Positions 25,701 through 34,133 of a DNA stretch of 64,000 bases are shown here, piece by piece. Origin of the DNA: Chlorops oryzae (Eukaryota > Arthropoda > Insecta > Diptera > Chloropidae); the NCBI GenBank assembly GCA_020466095.1, contig CM035808.1, positions 26,243,508 through 26,307,507 on the forward strand, in the 5' to 3' direction. Within the stretch, counting starts at the first letter, position 1. Each line of letters begins with the position of its first letter. Made by a program: the position numbers and the translations under genes. The notes beneath the pieces were generated by a model. It did no database searches, was not told the origin of the DNA, and saw nothing but the letters and a program-made list of their open reading frames with translations.

Positions 25701-26508
25701 GGGCACGGGGAAAATTTCCATTTTTTACCCCCCTCTCTACAGGCCTGAGAATCGGACTGTATACAAAGCGACCTGTAGGAATGGAATAAAGAAGAGAGAG
25801 GTGCTCAAGGGGTCTTGAGTTGGATCGTTAATAATTGCTTGCGAACTCCTTTCATAAAACTTTTCATTGCATTTTCCTCAAAAGCATTCATAAATTTATA
25901 ATTTTTTGTTTTTGTTTTTTTTGCAGTTCCGGCTGTAATTATGCTGGGTTACGGTGGTTGGGTTGTCGTTTTGGCGAAGCGAGATAAGCGGAAACGTGAA
26001 ATGTTTGTAAGTCTATTGCATATTCAGATTATTTTATTTGAAAATTAAGAATTTTTTGTTTTGATCATTTAATTAATTTCAGAAAAAACACATCCAGGAG
26101 GTAACCCTAAAGAACAAGCTCGAATTGGAGAAGAAAGCATTGGCGCACAAGACGAAAACGGCGAGTCACCGTAAGACGAAAACAAAATTGCATTTTAAAA
26201 ATGAAATTTCAAAGAATAAAGGAGATCAAAATACTACGATGAAATCCAACAATGCTGGCCAAACAATAACAGTGCAAATCGAGACCAATAACCAGCTTCT
26301 TGGAAGTAAAAATAATAATATCGATGGTCAAGTCAAACGGCCGAGCCTAAGACAGAAACTGTTTGGCCAGACTCCAAAAGAGCGCCGCAATAATAGACGA
26401 AAATTACTAGAGACAAATGAAATCCTAGTGCATGAGAAGAGGAAAAGGCTCCAACGAATGGATACGATACAATTACCACCGATTGTACGCATGAGTTCAG
26501 CGCCTTAG
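19756..26508 (+). CDS. Unrecognised two-transmembrane protein, about 281 residues
   Basis: I do not recognise this family. Four exons join in phase: 19756-19980, 24056-24170, 25927-26006 and 26083-26508. The N-terminus is highly charged (Lys/Glu, probably helical) and ends EEIIEENLKALLEKK. Exons 2-3 encode two hydrophobic segments separated by the short basic turn YQAWIRKTA: GRLIAVLVAFLLVFLAIY and VLAGVLVPAVIMLGYGGWVV. A long basic tail (KRDKRKREMF and further Lys/Arg runs with PSLRQKLFGQTPKERRNNRR) ends in SSAP. This predicts a membrane hairpin with both charged ends on the same side. Splice sites are canonical except for the weak GTTTGT donor of intron 1. Introns 1 (4.1 kb) and 2 (1.8 kb) are filled with mobile elements. 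Membrane location is an inference; function is unknown. Confidence 0.72.
20160..20880. repeat. Degenerate GCAATATTGC-type repeat block with CGACTGGG ends
   Basis: Dozens of imperfect, overlapping words such as TTGCTGCAATATTGC and GCAATGTTGCAG, in both orientations. Words reading GCCGACTGGG or ACCGACTGGG close two sub-blocks (near 20354 and 20862), and AGTCGGCATTTTACATTGCA opens the first (near 20190). It looks like one fairly complete and one rearranged inverted-repeat element rather than an array of fixed unit length. It lies in intron 1 of the two-TM gene. Confidence 0.6.
20887..21624. mobile_element. piggyBac-like non-autonomous element, TTAA target
   Basis: The ends are GGGGGTCTTCTCATTG and its exact reverse complement, each bordered by TTAA. 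The 738-bp interior is AT-rich with no open transposase. A TTAA duplication and G-rich tips fit the piggyBac superfamily. Confidence 0.83.
22396..22775 (+). pseudogene. Decayed non-LTR retrotransposon fragment (RT C-terminal tail)
   Basis: Pieces in two frames read RLRRYGHVLRANERQKRA and QGRPKQRWMDTIK, then DLEGC. This is the hallmark end of an RTE-type LINE reverse transcriptase ORF. Upstream, MLGWIHELIRLD and VVDTEL resemble the preceding segment. Stops and frameshifts break it, and the rest of the element is absent. It lies in intron 1 of the two-TM gene and can no longer code. Confidence 0.75.
22776..24055 (+). other. Remaining intron 1 of the two-TM gene
   Basis: 1.3 kb of AT-rich intronic DNA ending at the acceptor TTTATTTCCAG before 24056. 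I see no repeats with clear boundaries and no coding signal. Confidence 0.55.
24890..25306. mobile_element. piggyBac-like element, family shared with 27466 and 63576
   Basis: TTAA is followed by GGGGTTATTCTTATGTAA. The right side carries the mirrored TTACATAAGAATAA but a degraded tip, so the exact 3' border is uncertain. Near the right end it shares an AATATGAA...AAAAAATTGATTTTTAA motif with the element at 27466-29567. Confidence 0.68.
25585..25747. mobile_element. hAT-type MITE with perfect 8-bp target duplication
   Basis: The target duplication AGAATCGG is identical on both sides (25577-25584 and 25748-25755). The ends are CAAACCCGTAGAGAG and CTCTCTACAGGCCTG. The interior is G/C-rich at the edges (GGGGCCC, GGGGAAA). 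It belongs to the same family as 57835-58073. Confidence 0.88.
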
Positions 26509-27461
26509 CGAACGGAAATACGTTTGTTTTTTTTTTTTTTCTTAAATATATTCCCTTTTTTTATGTGCAAGAAAGCAACGTGTGAACGTCAGAGTTTTTT
26601 TTTTGTTTTTTTTATAAATAAAATTAGAAAAAAATATCTTCAAACGGTGTTTTATATTTAAAACATAAATTGCTTTTCTTTTATGCTTGAATGCGTTTGT
26701 GAAAACAGAAAAAAAAGCAAAAACTTCGAGGATCTGTAGCGAGACAACGCGATTTTCATTGACGTTGAACTACAGTCCAAAGAAAAAACCGTCTAAAGTT
26801 TCTTGTTTATATACCTACATACATACATATATATTTTTGTTTTTTCTTTTGCCAATCTTCGCAGCATCGTAAAAGATCTTTTGAATTGGTATTTACACAA
26901 AAATTCGGAAAACAAATTTCGACTTCTGTTTCTTTCATTCGCAATTTGCAATTTTAATTGTTTTGATAAATCTCGAATTGTTTATTGCCCGAAACATTTT
27001 ATGGGGGAGCGTAACCGAGCACGAGTCTGTCAAGACGCGTTCTTTTGCTGTAAATTTTAAGCATTTCATTTGCAATGCGTCGAAAATTCGATTACACCGA
27101 CTGAATATATGTATATAAGGAAATTCTGTAAACATGACTCCTCCATGAATTTGCATTTCATTTATTTATAAAAACTCGATACTTCATTCAGCTACTTCGT
27201 ATTTCTGTCAATGGCTTCCAGCAAGGAGGATTCCGATTTATAGGTAGGTAAGCGTGAAGAAATGGAAAATATTTTAGACTGGGTTTTTTTTTTTGTCGGA
27301 AAAAGGATATTTATTTGGAGGTGGTAAGGAGTTTTATAAAGTCTTGAGCCAAGGTGAAGTAACGGCTCTCACAGCCAAAGTATTCAGTTTCTTGAACACA
27401 TAGAAATATAAATAAGAAGCTGCAGAGAAAATAATGCTAAAAAGTAACTTATTTCCTCTCC
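26509..27461. other. Intergenic region downstream of the two-TM gene
   Basis: It holds the presumed 3' UTR (an AATAAAAT word near 26617) and AT-rich DNA. The small ORFs here show no known protein. Confidence 0.45.
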
Positions 27462-28299
27462 TTAAGGGGCTATTCTTATGTAAATGCATAAGTTTTTCCT
27501 ATTTTTTCTGCTATTTTTTTTTATGAAACAACAAAGTTCAATCATTGAAAAGTATACACTAGGGTGGGTCGTTCTTATATGAAAAAAAAAAAAGTTGTAT
27601 GATCGCGTTGGAATAGTAAAATTATGTTTCCTTATGTATAAAATATAATTTTGTGTAAAAAAAAATTCAAAATAAGCTGCATCTTCATACCGCGCAAGCG
27701 GATTGAAAGTTGGAAAAAAAATTTATATGAGATTTTTTCGACTTCAATGATAAAATTTAGAATTTCTCAGCTTTAATCTCAGATATTTTTGGTCATAAAA
27801 CTATCTTTCAAAGGAAAGCAACGAAACTACGATCGACCAACATTTTACGGAGATATGGTCGAAGAAACTCAGACCTGAGGAAATTGCTCCAAGACATGCC
27901 AAAAATGTGTTCGAACCTATCAATTTTGTAACCATTTGGAAGAAGGCATATTGCCATTTCAAAAAAATCTTCTTTGAAGAAATTCAGTTATTTCATAAGG
28001 TTGTTATACAAATTTATATATTTATCTATTTATCGGTTTCATTTCAGAACGTGCCCTGAAAAAAAAGTCCATGAAAGTTTAAAATCCTTCTACTTGAGCT
28101 CGAACAGGAAAAAACAACGCTCAATTACGATTATAGATTTTTTAAATCGGTTCACAGAAACCAAAGTTACACGGCTTTGAAATTGGACAATTTATTATTT
28201 TTTAAATCCTGTGTTAGTTTAAAAAAAATGCCGAAAAGTATACTACATTTTTTTTTTTTTTGATTCGATAATGAGCTCATGTTTGGGAAAAATATATAG

Positions 28300-28420
28300 C
28301 AAAGTCATACCCGACAAACTCTGTGTCGAGGGTATGTGGCATTTTTTCGTCCGTACTCGAGATAGACTTAAAAAAATTTATATAGAAATGGTTAGTATCA
28401 CCAGGAAATTCCATATATTC
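28300..28420. repeat. Partial copy of the CCCGACA/GGGTAT dispersed repeat
   Basis: It carries CCCGACAAACTCTGTGTCGA followed by GGGTATGTGGC and the later TATATAGAAATGGTTAGT segment, the same order as at 41483-42293 and, inverted, at 59289-60196. Downstream an inverted copy of ATCACCAGGAAATTCC occurs near 28560. Confidence 0.6.
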
Positions 28421-29082
28421 AATTTGCGGTTTTCTTTAGTTTGCTCTTAGTGTGCCAGATTTTTATGACAGTACGCTGCTTCACCACGTTTAATAGATTT
28501 TCAATACATTTTCTTTACATAATAAAAGCTTTCGATGGAGAGAAGAAGTCAGCGTTATAAGTGGAATTTCCTGGTGATACTAGTATTTTCGCAACAACAA
28601 ATTACAACAAACACATGACAGCTTACGCTTCAGCTTTAGCTTTAGCTTCACTATAATTGCAGCCTATGTCGTTGGTCAACGTGGTAGAGTCTGTCCATGT
28701 TATCCGAAATAAAAATATCGAATGGATTAAGTATAATTATTATTAAGTACGTCTGTCGTTTTCGTCCGTACCAGAATTATTAGATTTTATTAAAAAAAAA
28801 ATACAAAAAAATGGAGGACTGCGATAAAAAATTGTCGAAATTCGTGATTTTTTTTTTTTAAATCGATAAAAAAATTATTAATAAAATTCAAAAAAAATAC
28901 AATTCTGATACCTGAGAAAACTACTAATAAGTGGAAGAATATATTAGAGTTTCAAAGAGATCGGATGGATAGTGTGGTCCGTAGGCCGTTGACCGTTTTA
29001 GTAACTTTTTTAATACCAGGAATTCGGTCTGATTTTTTCACAGCATATTCTCGAAATATGAACGAAAAAAATTGATTTTTAA

Positions 29083-29365
29083 CCCTAGAATGGTAAACAT
29101 AGCCTGTGAGGCGAAGCAAATTTTTTTTTTTTTGCGATATTTCCTGAACGCTTACTCGTATTAACGCGTTATATGTATATAAAGTATGAAAAAAATGAAT
29201 AGGTTTTTGTTAATTTTTGTTATTAGACATGCATTCAATATATTCTCATTTTTGGTTTAATAAATATTTGTTTTTTTTAAGAATAAATATGCGTTTTCTT
29301 AAAAAGTCGCCTCACAGGCGAAGGTTACCATTACAGAGAAAAAAAATATGTTTACCATTCTAGGG
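29083..29365. mobile_element. Nested piggyBac MITE, CCCTAGAA tips
   Basis: TTAA, then CCCTAGAATGGTAAACATA, with the exact reverse complement followed by TTAA at the right end. Length is 283 bp. CCCTAGAA is the classic tip of piggyBac-family elements. It sits inside the 27466-29567 element. Confidence 0.9.
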
Positions 29366-29383
29366 TTAAAAGTGGTTACATAA

Positions 29384-29554
29384 AGGTGCTTCCCCACTTG
29401 GCAAGTAAAGCGCTTTTACTTCCTGACGAAGCAAGTTTTCTTGCTCTAAAACTTACTATCAAGAACAATTTTGCTAGATGAAAATTATATTTGAGCAACC
29501 ACACTAGCAAAATACTTGTTAAAAGCGCTTTACTTGCCAAGTGGCAAAGCACCT
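29384..29554. mobile_element. Nested Harbinger-type MITE (copy 1), TAA target
   Basis: A TAA duplication surrounds ends beginning AGGTGCTTCCCCACTTGGCA and closing with the near reverse complement. Internally AAAGCGCTTTTA is repeated in both orientations. It shares its family with 32425-32599. Its insertion splits the right terminal repeat of the enclosing element. Confidence 0.85.
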
Positions 29555-29997
29555 TAATAATAACCCCTTAATACCCAAGGAAGAAGACAAAAATTTGACG
29601 TAGCAGAAGTATGACAGTTCCATTACTTCATTCTAATCAAGTATGACATTCTAATCTATCTCACAAGGTGTATTAAATACACCTTGCTATCTCCCATGTT
29701 TCTATTGACGATTAAAGGAAAAAAACAAAATATTAGAAAATCAAAATCGATCACGATTGCTTCTGTTTAAGTTTTCCAAATTAATTGTCTAAAAAATAAA
29801 AAAAAAAAAAAACATCGATCATCGGTCAGTTTGTGAACCCTAAGACATATGAAGGACAAGAAACGATTCACGCATTATTTAACAACAACAAAAAATCCCT
29901 TTTTTGCCGCTTTGCATCACTGGCCATCAAAGCAGCCGGTCTTTCAGCTGTTCAAAAGTTGTATTTTAAGATTTTAAGAAAAACGAAGGCTGACACA

Positions 29998-30861
29998 ATG
30001 ACCACGTTAAGGATCTTCTCACAGATTGGTAAGAACGCGAGGATATCCTTTCTGCCACAAATCGCACAGCAACAGAGGCTCGCCTGCACATCGATCTGCT
30101 GGAACAGGCATAGACATGGCGGTGGCGGAGGTGGTGGTGCAACAATGCTAAACAACACTTGCCCTTTAAGCCACACAACAACGGTAAACAAATACAGCGT
30201 CGCTGTGCAAAATTACCTCCAGCAAGGACGTTTCATATCCAACAAGGCTTGCCCAGACCATGCTGGTAAAACAGAAACCAAATCGTCTGCAGCAATCACA
30301 AATGATGACATTTTCGCAGAATCATCGAAGCTGGGCTTGTTCGCGAGGTTTAAGTTAATGTACAAGAAATATTGGTACGTCCTTATACCGGTGCACATTG
30401 TCACATCGCTGGGATGGTTCGGCGGATTCTACTATATGTCTCAGAGGTAAATTCACGAATTACACAACTTGGGCGAAACTGAACTTAATCAATGAAATTC
30501 TTAGTGGCGTTGACATCGCTTCAGTACTGCATCAATTGCATGTCAGTGATTCAATAATTGATAAGTTGCAAAACTCCAAAATGGGTCATCTGGCTATAGC
30601 TTACTTATGCTACAAAGTTGCAACTCCTTTACGATATGCAGTAACTGTGGGTATGTAAAAAATTCATTCCAACATGTACATATAACGTTATGGCTTTAAT
30701 AATTTATCGTTTTTGTTTTCATGTAAGGTGGCACAACGTTATCCATAAAGTATCTTGTGCAATCAGGGCACATTAAACCCATGCCCTCGAAACAGGAGAT
30801 CATGAATATGTACGAACAAAAAATGGCCGATCTTTCTGCCGCGAAGCGAAAGGAGAAATGA
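29998..30861 (+). CDS. FAM210 family (DUF1279) mitochondrial membrane protein
   Basis: FAM210 proteins sit in the mitochondrial inner membrane and support mitochondrial translation and homeostasis. Exons 29998-30446, 30505-30650 and 30728-30861 give about 242 residues; intron 1 is only 58 nt. The first ATG in frame is 29998. The N-terminus is Arg/Ser-rich and poor in acidic residues, as expected for a mitochondrial presequence, followed by a Gly run (seven residues). The DUF1279 core runs from FARFKLMYKKYWYVLIPVHI through GWFGGFYYMS, then VLHQLHVSD, ATPLRYAVTVGGTTLSIKYL and the basic, helical C-terminus EQKMADLSAAKRKEK. Hydrophobic spans lie around LIPVHIVTSLGWFGGFYY and LAIAYLCYKVATPLRYAVTV. 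I cannot decide between the FAM210A and FAM210B subgroup names. Confidence 0.9.
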
Positions 30862-31321
30862 GGCCTGATCTATACAACACCATACACACGACAATATCCC
30901 ACGTTCAGGAATAGCTTTTTTTTGCTGGGAGTAAGACTAATTTATTTAGCAACCAGCGGTCATATTTGCGGCACAATTTCAAAGGGAAAATTTACGAGTT
31001 CTCATATTTTTGGTTCAAGTTTTTTGTTGAGTTCAAAATGTATCTGTGAAAGCGATTCAAATTGCGCCAGAATGTAAATAAATTTTCGAAGCGTCATTTC
31101 ATTAAGGACTGTTTTACATGCTAAAATGAATGTGTGAATGTTTTTAATTCATTTTTTGTATACCTCAATTGCAGGGCATGAGGAAAGCGGAACATATACG
31201 AACTCTATCCTACGGTCTAGTTAATTTCAATCGCGGCAACAATGAATACTTCTAGTCAGAATTCGAGCGTTTCGAGGCAACGATGTCAAGTTTTGCCAAT
31301 TGTATCGCCCCTTATATAGCC

Positions 31322-32318
31322 GTGTCACAGTAATCCGATAGTTCGAGACTGGATTTAACGACTGAATTTTCAATAAATTGCTAGACACTTAAAATAGTTT
31401 GTGCAATTGGAACCAATAATACCAATTCTTAGTGCAAAATTTGTATCTGTATGACATGATCGTTTTAATTAAAAGGAAAATTTCCTTAAAATGGGACTCA
31501 TAGCTTTTATAAAATTAATTTTAGAAATTCAAGTTAAGTTATTTAAGAGAATTTTAACAGACAATAACATTATTTGATATTTATGTTTTTATCAGAAGTG
31601 ACAAGGTTATTCATTTTTGATCGAAATAATTCATTTTCATTAAAATTGCTCAGGAAAAGATTATTTCAGTTAATTTTACCATAAATAATGGCTATCTTTT
31701 CAAATGCTCACAAAGAGTAAAATTAGTCTTGATTTTATTACTATTATCACACTGACAAATCGCCGTTCTAGTTTTTTTTACTAGAAAAATATTACAACAC
31801 GCAGAGTATATTCCACTTCTTCAAGCGCGAAATACGGTAATAGGTAAGTGTTGAGCGAACGACGAGCGACAATATTGGCCAGATCGAAATCGGCGACTAC
31901 TGTAATCAAAAATTGATGTTCTAATATTTTTTGCATACATGTGGATACAGATAAAGGGCTGATAGAAATATTTCCCTCTGGTCTGGTTAATTTTCAATAC
32001 GCGGCAACAATGAATAACTTCTTAAGTCATTATTCGAGGTTTCGAGGCAAACCACTCTCAAGTTTTGCAATTTTCATATCAAATTTTTTTATTTTTCAAC
32101 ATAACTTTATGAACAGTAGCAAACGGGCACTTAGAAATAAGGTTTCTAGTGCTATCTGAGTAAAAAATAAACCAATAAATAATTGTTATTTCCTAATTCA
32201 ACAACCTAAAACTTGAGCAATAATTTTTGTTTTGATCAAAAATAAAACTGTCTAAGAATAAATTAATACTAATTTTTAAAATTGAATTTGATTTTGACAC
32301 TATCGGATTCTGTGACAC
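31322..32318. mobile_element. About 1-kb block with GTGTCACAG terminal inverted repeats
   Basis: The left end GTGTCACAGTAATCCGATAG mirrors the right end CTATCGGATTCTGTGACAC with one indel. There is no transposase and no clear target duplication. Part of the interior (near 31965-32075) repeats sequence lying just outside the left end (31190-31300), which suggests local duplication or rearrangement. Confidence 0.55.
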
Positions 32319-32424
32319 CTGATTAAAAGGAATTATATTTTCAGCTCTATTCTAAATAAATATTTCCCGGGAATTTTTTCTCTAAATATTTTTTTCCACC
32401 AAAAAAAAAAAAAAAAATGTTTAA

Positions 32425-32599
32425 AGCATTTCCTCACTTGGCAATAAAGCGCTTTATTGTGGAAAGCAAGCTTTCTTGCTCTAAAACTAACTATTAAGAA
32501 CAAATGTTCTTGCTGAAAATCTTTTTGATCAACCACACTTGGCAAGCGAAAGCAAAAAACTTGTTAAAAGCGCTTTACTTGCCAAATGGGGAAGCACCT
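32425..32599. mobile_element. Harbinger-type MITE (copy 2), TAA target
   Basis: The same family as 29384-29554: the right end is CTTGCCAAATGGGGAAGCACCT followed by TAA, split here as CTTGCCAAATGGGG plus AAGCACCT. The left end, AGCATTTCCTCACTTGGC, is more diverged and preceded by TAA. AAAGCGCTTTA occurs in both arms. Confidence 0.8.
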
Positions 32600-33228
32600 T
32601 AAGCGTCAATAAACGAAATAATAATAATGTAAAAATTCTTTTGAAATGCGCAGGTAAAACTCGCCGGCAATATTTGGAATCGGTCTGAATAGCATCGGCT
32701 GATCCCGTACGACCAATTGACTACTCAATGAGAATAATTCCCAAGCTTTGCTTTGGTCCATAAGGACTGATTTGCCGCTAATGACATGACAATGTGTGTA
32801 CAAGATGTGGTCAGTTCATGGATGTGTCGAATTCTCTTGACTCCGACCATTTCCGGAATTTTTAGAAAAAAAAAATTTGTTTTACAATTATACTCGCTAT
32901 CACTGTTGCCAGTTTAGGGGAATCTCCCTTAAATCCAAAGACATTTATGATCTTTAATGAAGTCTTAGGGCAGGAAGTGGTCAGGAAAATGTTTATGGGA
33001 CCAAGTTTTTTTTCATTAGAAGATTTCAAAATTAAATTTTAGGGAATTTAGGCTTTGTTTTGAGATACAATTCAGGGAAAATATTAATTCCCAAAATAAA
33101 TGCAACAGTGTACGCTATAGAGCTTTTAACGGTTGCCTTGACAACCACTTTGTGTTAATTGTTAGAATATAATTGAATTTTTTCTGAAACATTCCAAAGA
33201 AAATAGATTATTTATAGGAAATACTCAC

Positions 33229-33897
33229 ATGAAAATTAATTCTATGGACTCAGTCGAGGATTCCGCTATTGATATTGTTGGGAAGAACATGCGAAATTCT
33301 TATTTTGATGAAATAATAGGACATGTTGAGGATATTGTTCTGAGCGATGAGTTTGTGGTAAGTTTTTTTTTTTGTTGTGATTGACGACAACAACGGATAA
33401 GGCATAAGATTTGTTGTTCAGGAGTTGCATAATGATTTCCTGGAGAAGCATTGGGAAATTTTTGAGGACGCTGAAGAAAATCGACTTGAATATATGAACG
33501 TTTTTCTGGAGTATGTAAATATCTTTGAAAATTTTCTTGTTCAGCAATTGCATCAACGTATGGAGTGTTTCGATATGGAAATTTTTGCAGCAGAGCTAAG
33601 GCGAGTCCATTGAGAAAGTTTCAATTAAAACTCGAATTTGAATTCCTTACTTTTGTCATTTTCAGCAAGGACATTGAGATCACAAGTGAAAGTAATTTTG
33701 ATGAGATTTACGAACTTCTTCACTCTTTCAACAGTTTTGAGACATTTAAAGAACTTATGCTCGATTATCGTCGCAGTAAAGAGAGAAAATTGCAAAATTT
33801 AGATTTTGATAGCATCTTAATTACCCAACCAATGCAAATCACGGAAGATTCTGACTTTTGCGAATATAAAAACGGAATCAATTTGTATGAGAAATGA
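33229..33897 (+). CDS. Arl2bp: ADP-ribosylation factor-like 2-binding protein (BART family)
   Basis: Binds GTP-loaded ARL2/ARL3; in animals it is linked to mitochondria, cilia and centrosomes. Exons 33229-33357, 33422-33600 and 33666-33897 give 179 residues, the usual family length. Family landmarks are FDEIIGHVEDIVLSDEF, the joined EFVELHNDFLEKHWEIFEDAEENR, LEYMNVFLEYVNIFENFL, FDEIYELLHSFNSFETFKEL and MLDYRRSKE, all in the order expected for the BART domain. The second intron starts GCGAGT and ends TTTTCAG: a GC-AG intron, required to keep the frame (AG plus C gives Ser). A later in-frame ATG at 33244 is an alternative start. The stop lies 237 bp from the 3' end of the convergent WDR6 gene. 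Confidence 0.9.
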
Positions 33898-34133
33898 GGA
33901 TCAGTTTGTTTTCTAAATGGAATTTCAGTTAAAATTTCTATTTGCTCTTAAAAGTCTCACTTCAAAAATATAATTACTTATTAAGTATTTGGCGTTCTTT
34001 TGTTAGGAATAACATTCTTCTTCTTCTTCTTCATTACCTTCTTTTCCGACCGAAGCCGCCAGGGTCCGCTCTTTTCGAAACGAGAGCTCTAATAAAAGAA
34101 TCCAATAAAAGTACGAACTTAACACGGGATTTA
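33898..34133. other. Convergent 3' intergenic region, Arl2bp and Wdr6
   Basis: 236 bp between the two stop codons that must hold both 3' ends. A TTCTTC run occurs near 34017. An AATAAAAG-like word near 34090-34110 could serve the plus-strand gene. Confidence 0.5.

Larger units (their letters stand above)
27466..29567. mobile_element. 2.1-kb piggyBac-like element with two nested insertions
   Basis: TTAA borders both ends. The left tip is GGGGCTATTCTTATGTAA. After removing the nested element and one TAA, the right tip reads GGGGTTATTATTATGTAA in reverse complement, so the inverted repeat matches well. Inside are a second piggyBac-type MITE (29083-29365), a Harbinger-type MITE (29384-29554) and part of the CCCGACA-family repeat (about 28300-28420). 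No transposase remains. It fills most of the space between the two-TM and FAM210 genes. Confidence 0.75.
30862..33228. other. Intergenic region, FAM210 to the ARL2-binding protein gene
   Basis: FAM210 3' UTR (an AATAAA word near 31077) followed by repeats: a diverged direct duplication (about 31190-31300 and 31965-32075), a TIR-bounded block (31322-32318) and a Harbinger-type MITE (32425-32599). The last 600 bp before the next gene are AT-rich without visible structure. Confidence 0.5.

Noticed and set aside
28396..28580. Possible TA-flanked MITE with GTATCACCAGGAAATTCCA arms
   Set aside because: The left arm coincides with a phrase conserved in the surrounding CCCGACA-family repeat, so an inverted duplication within that repeat is as likely as a separate insertion.
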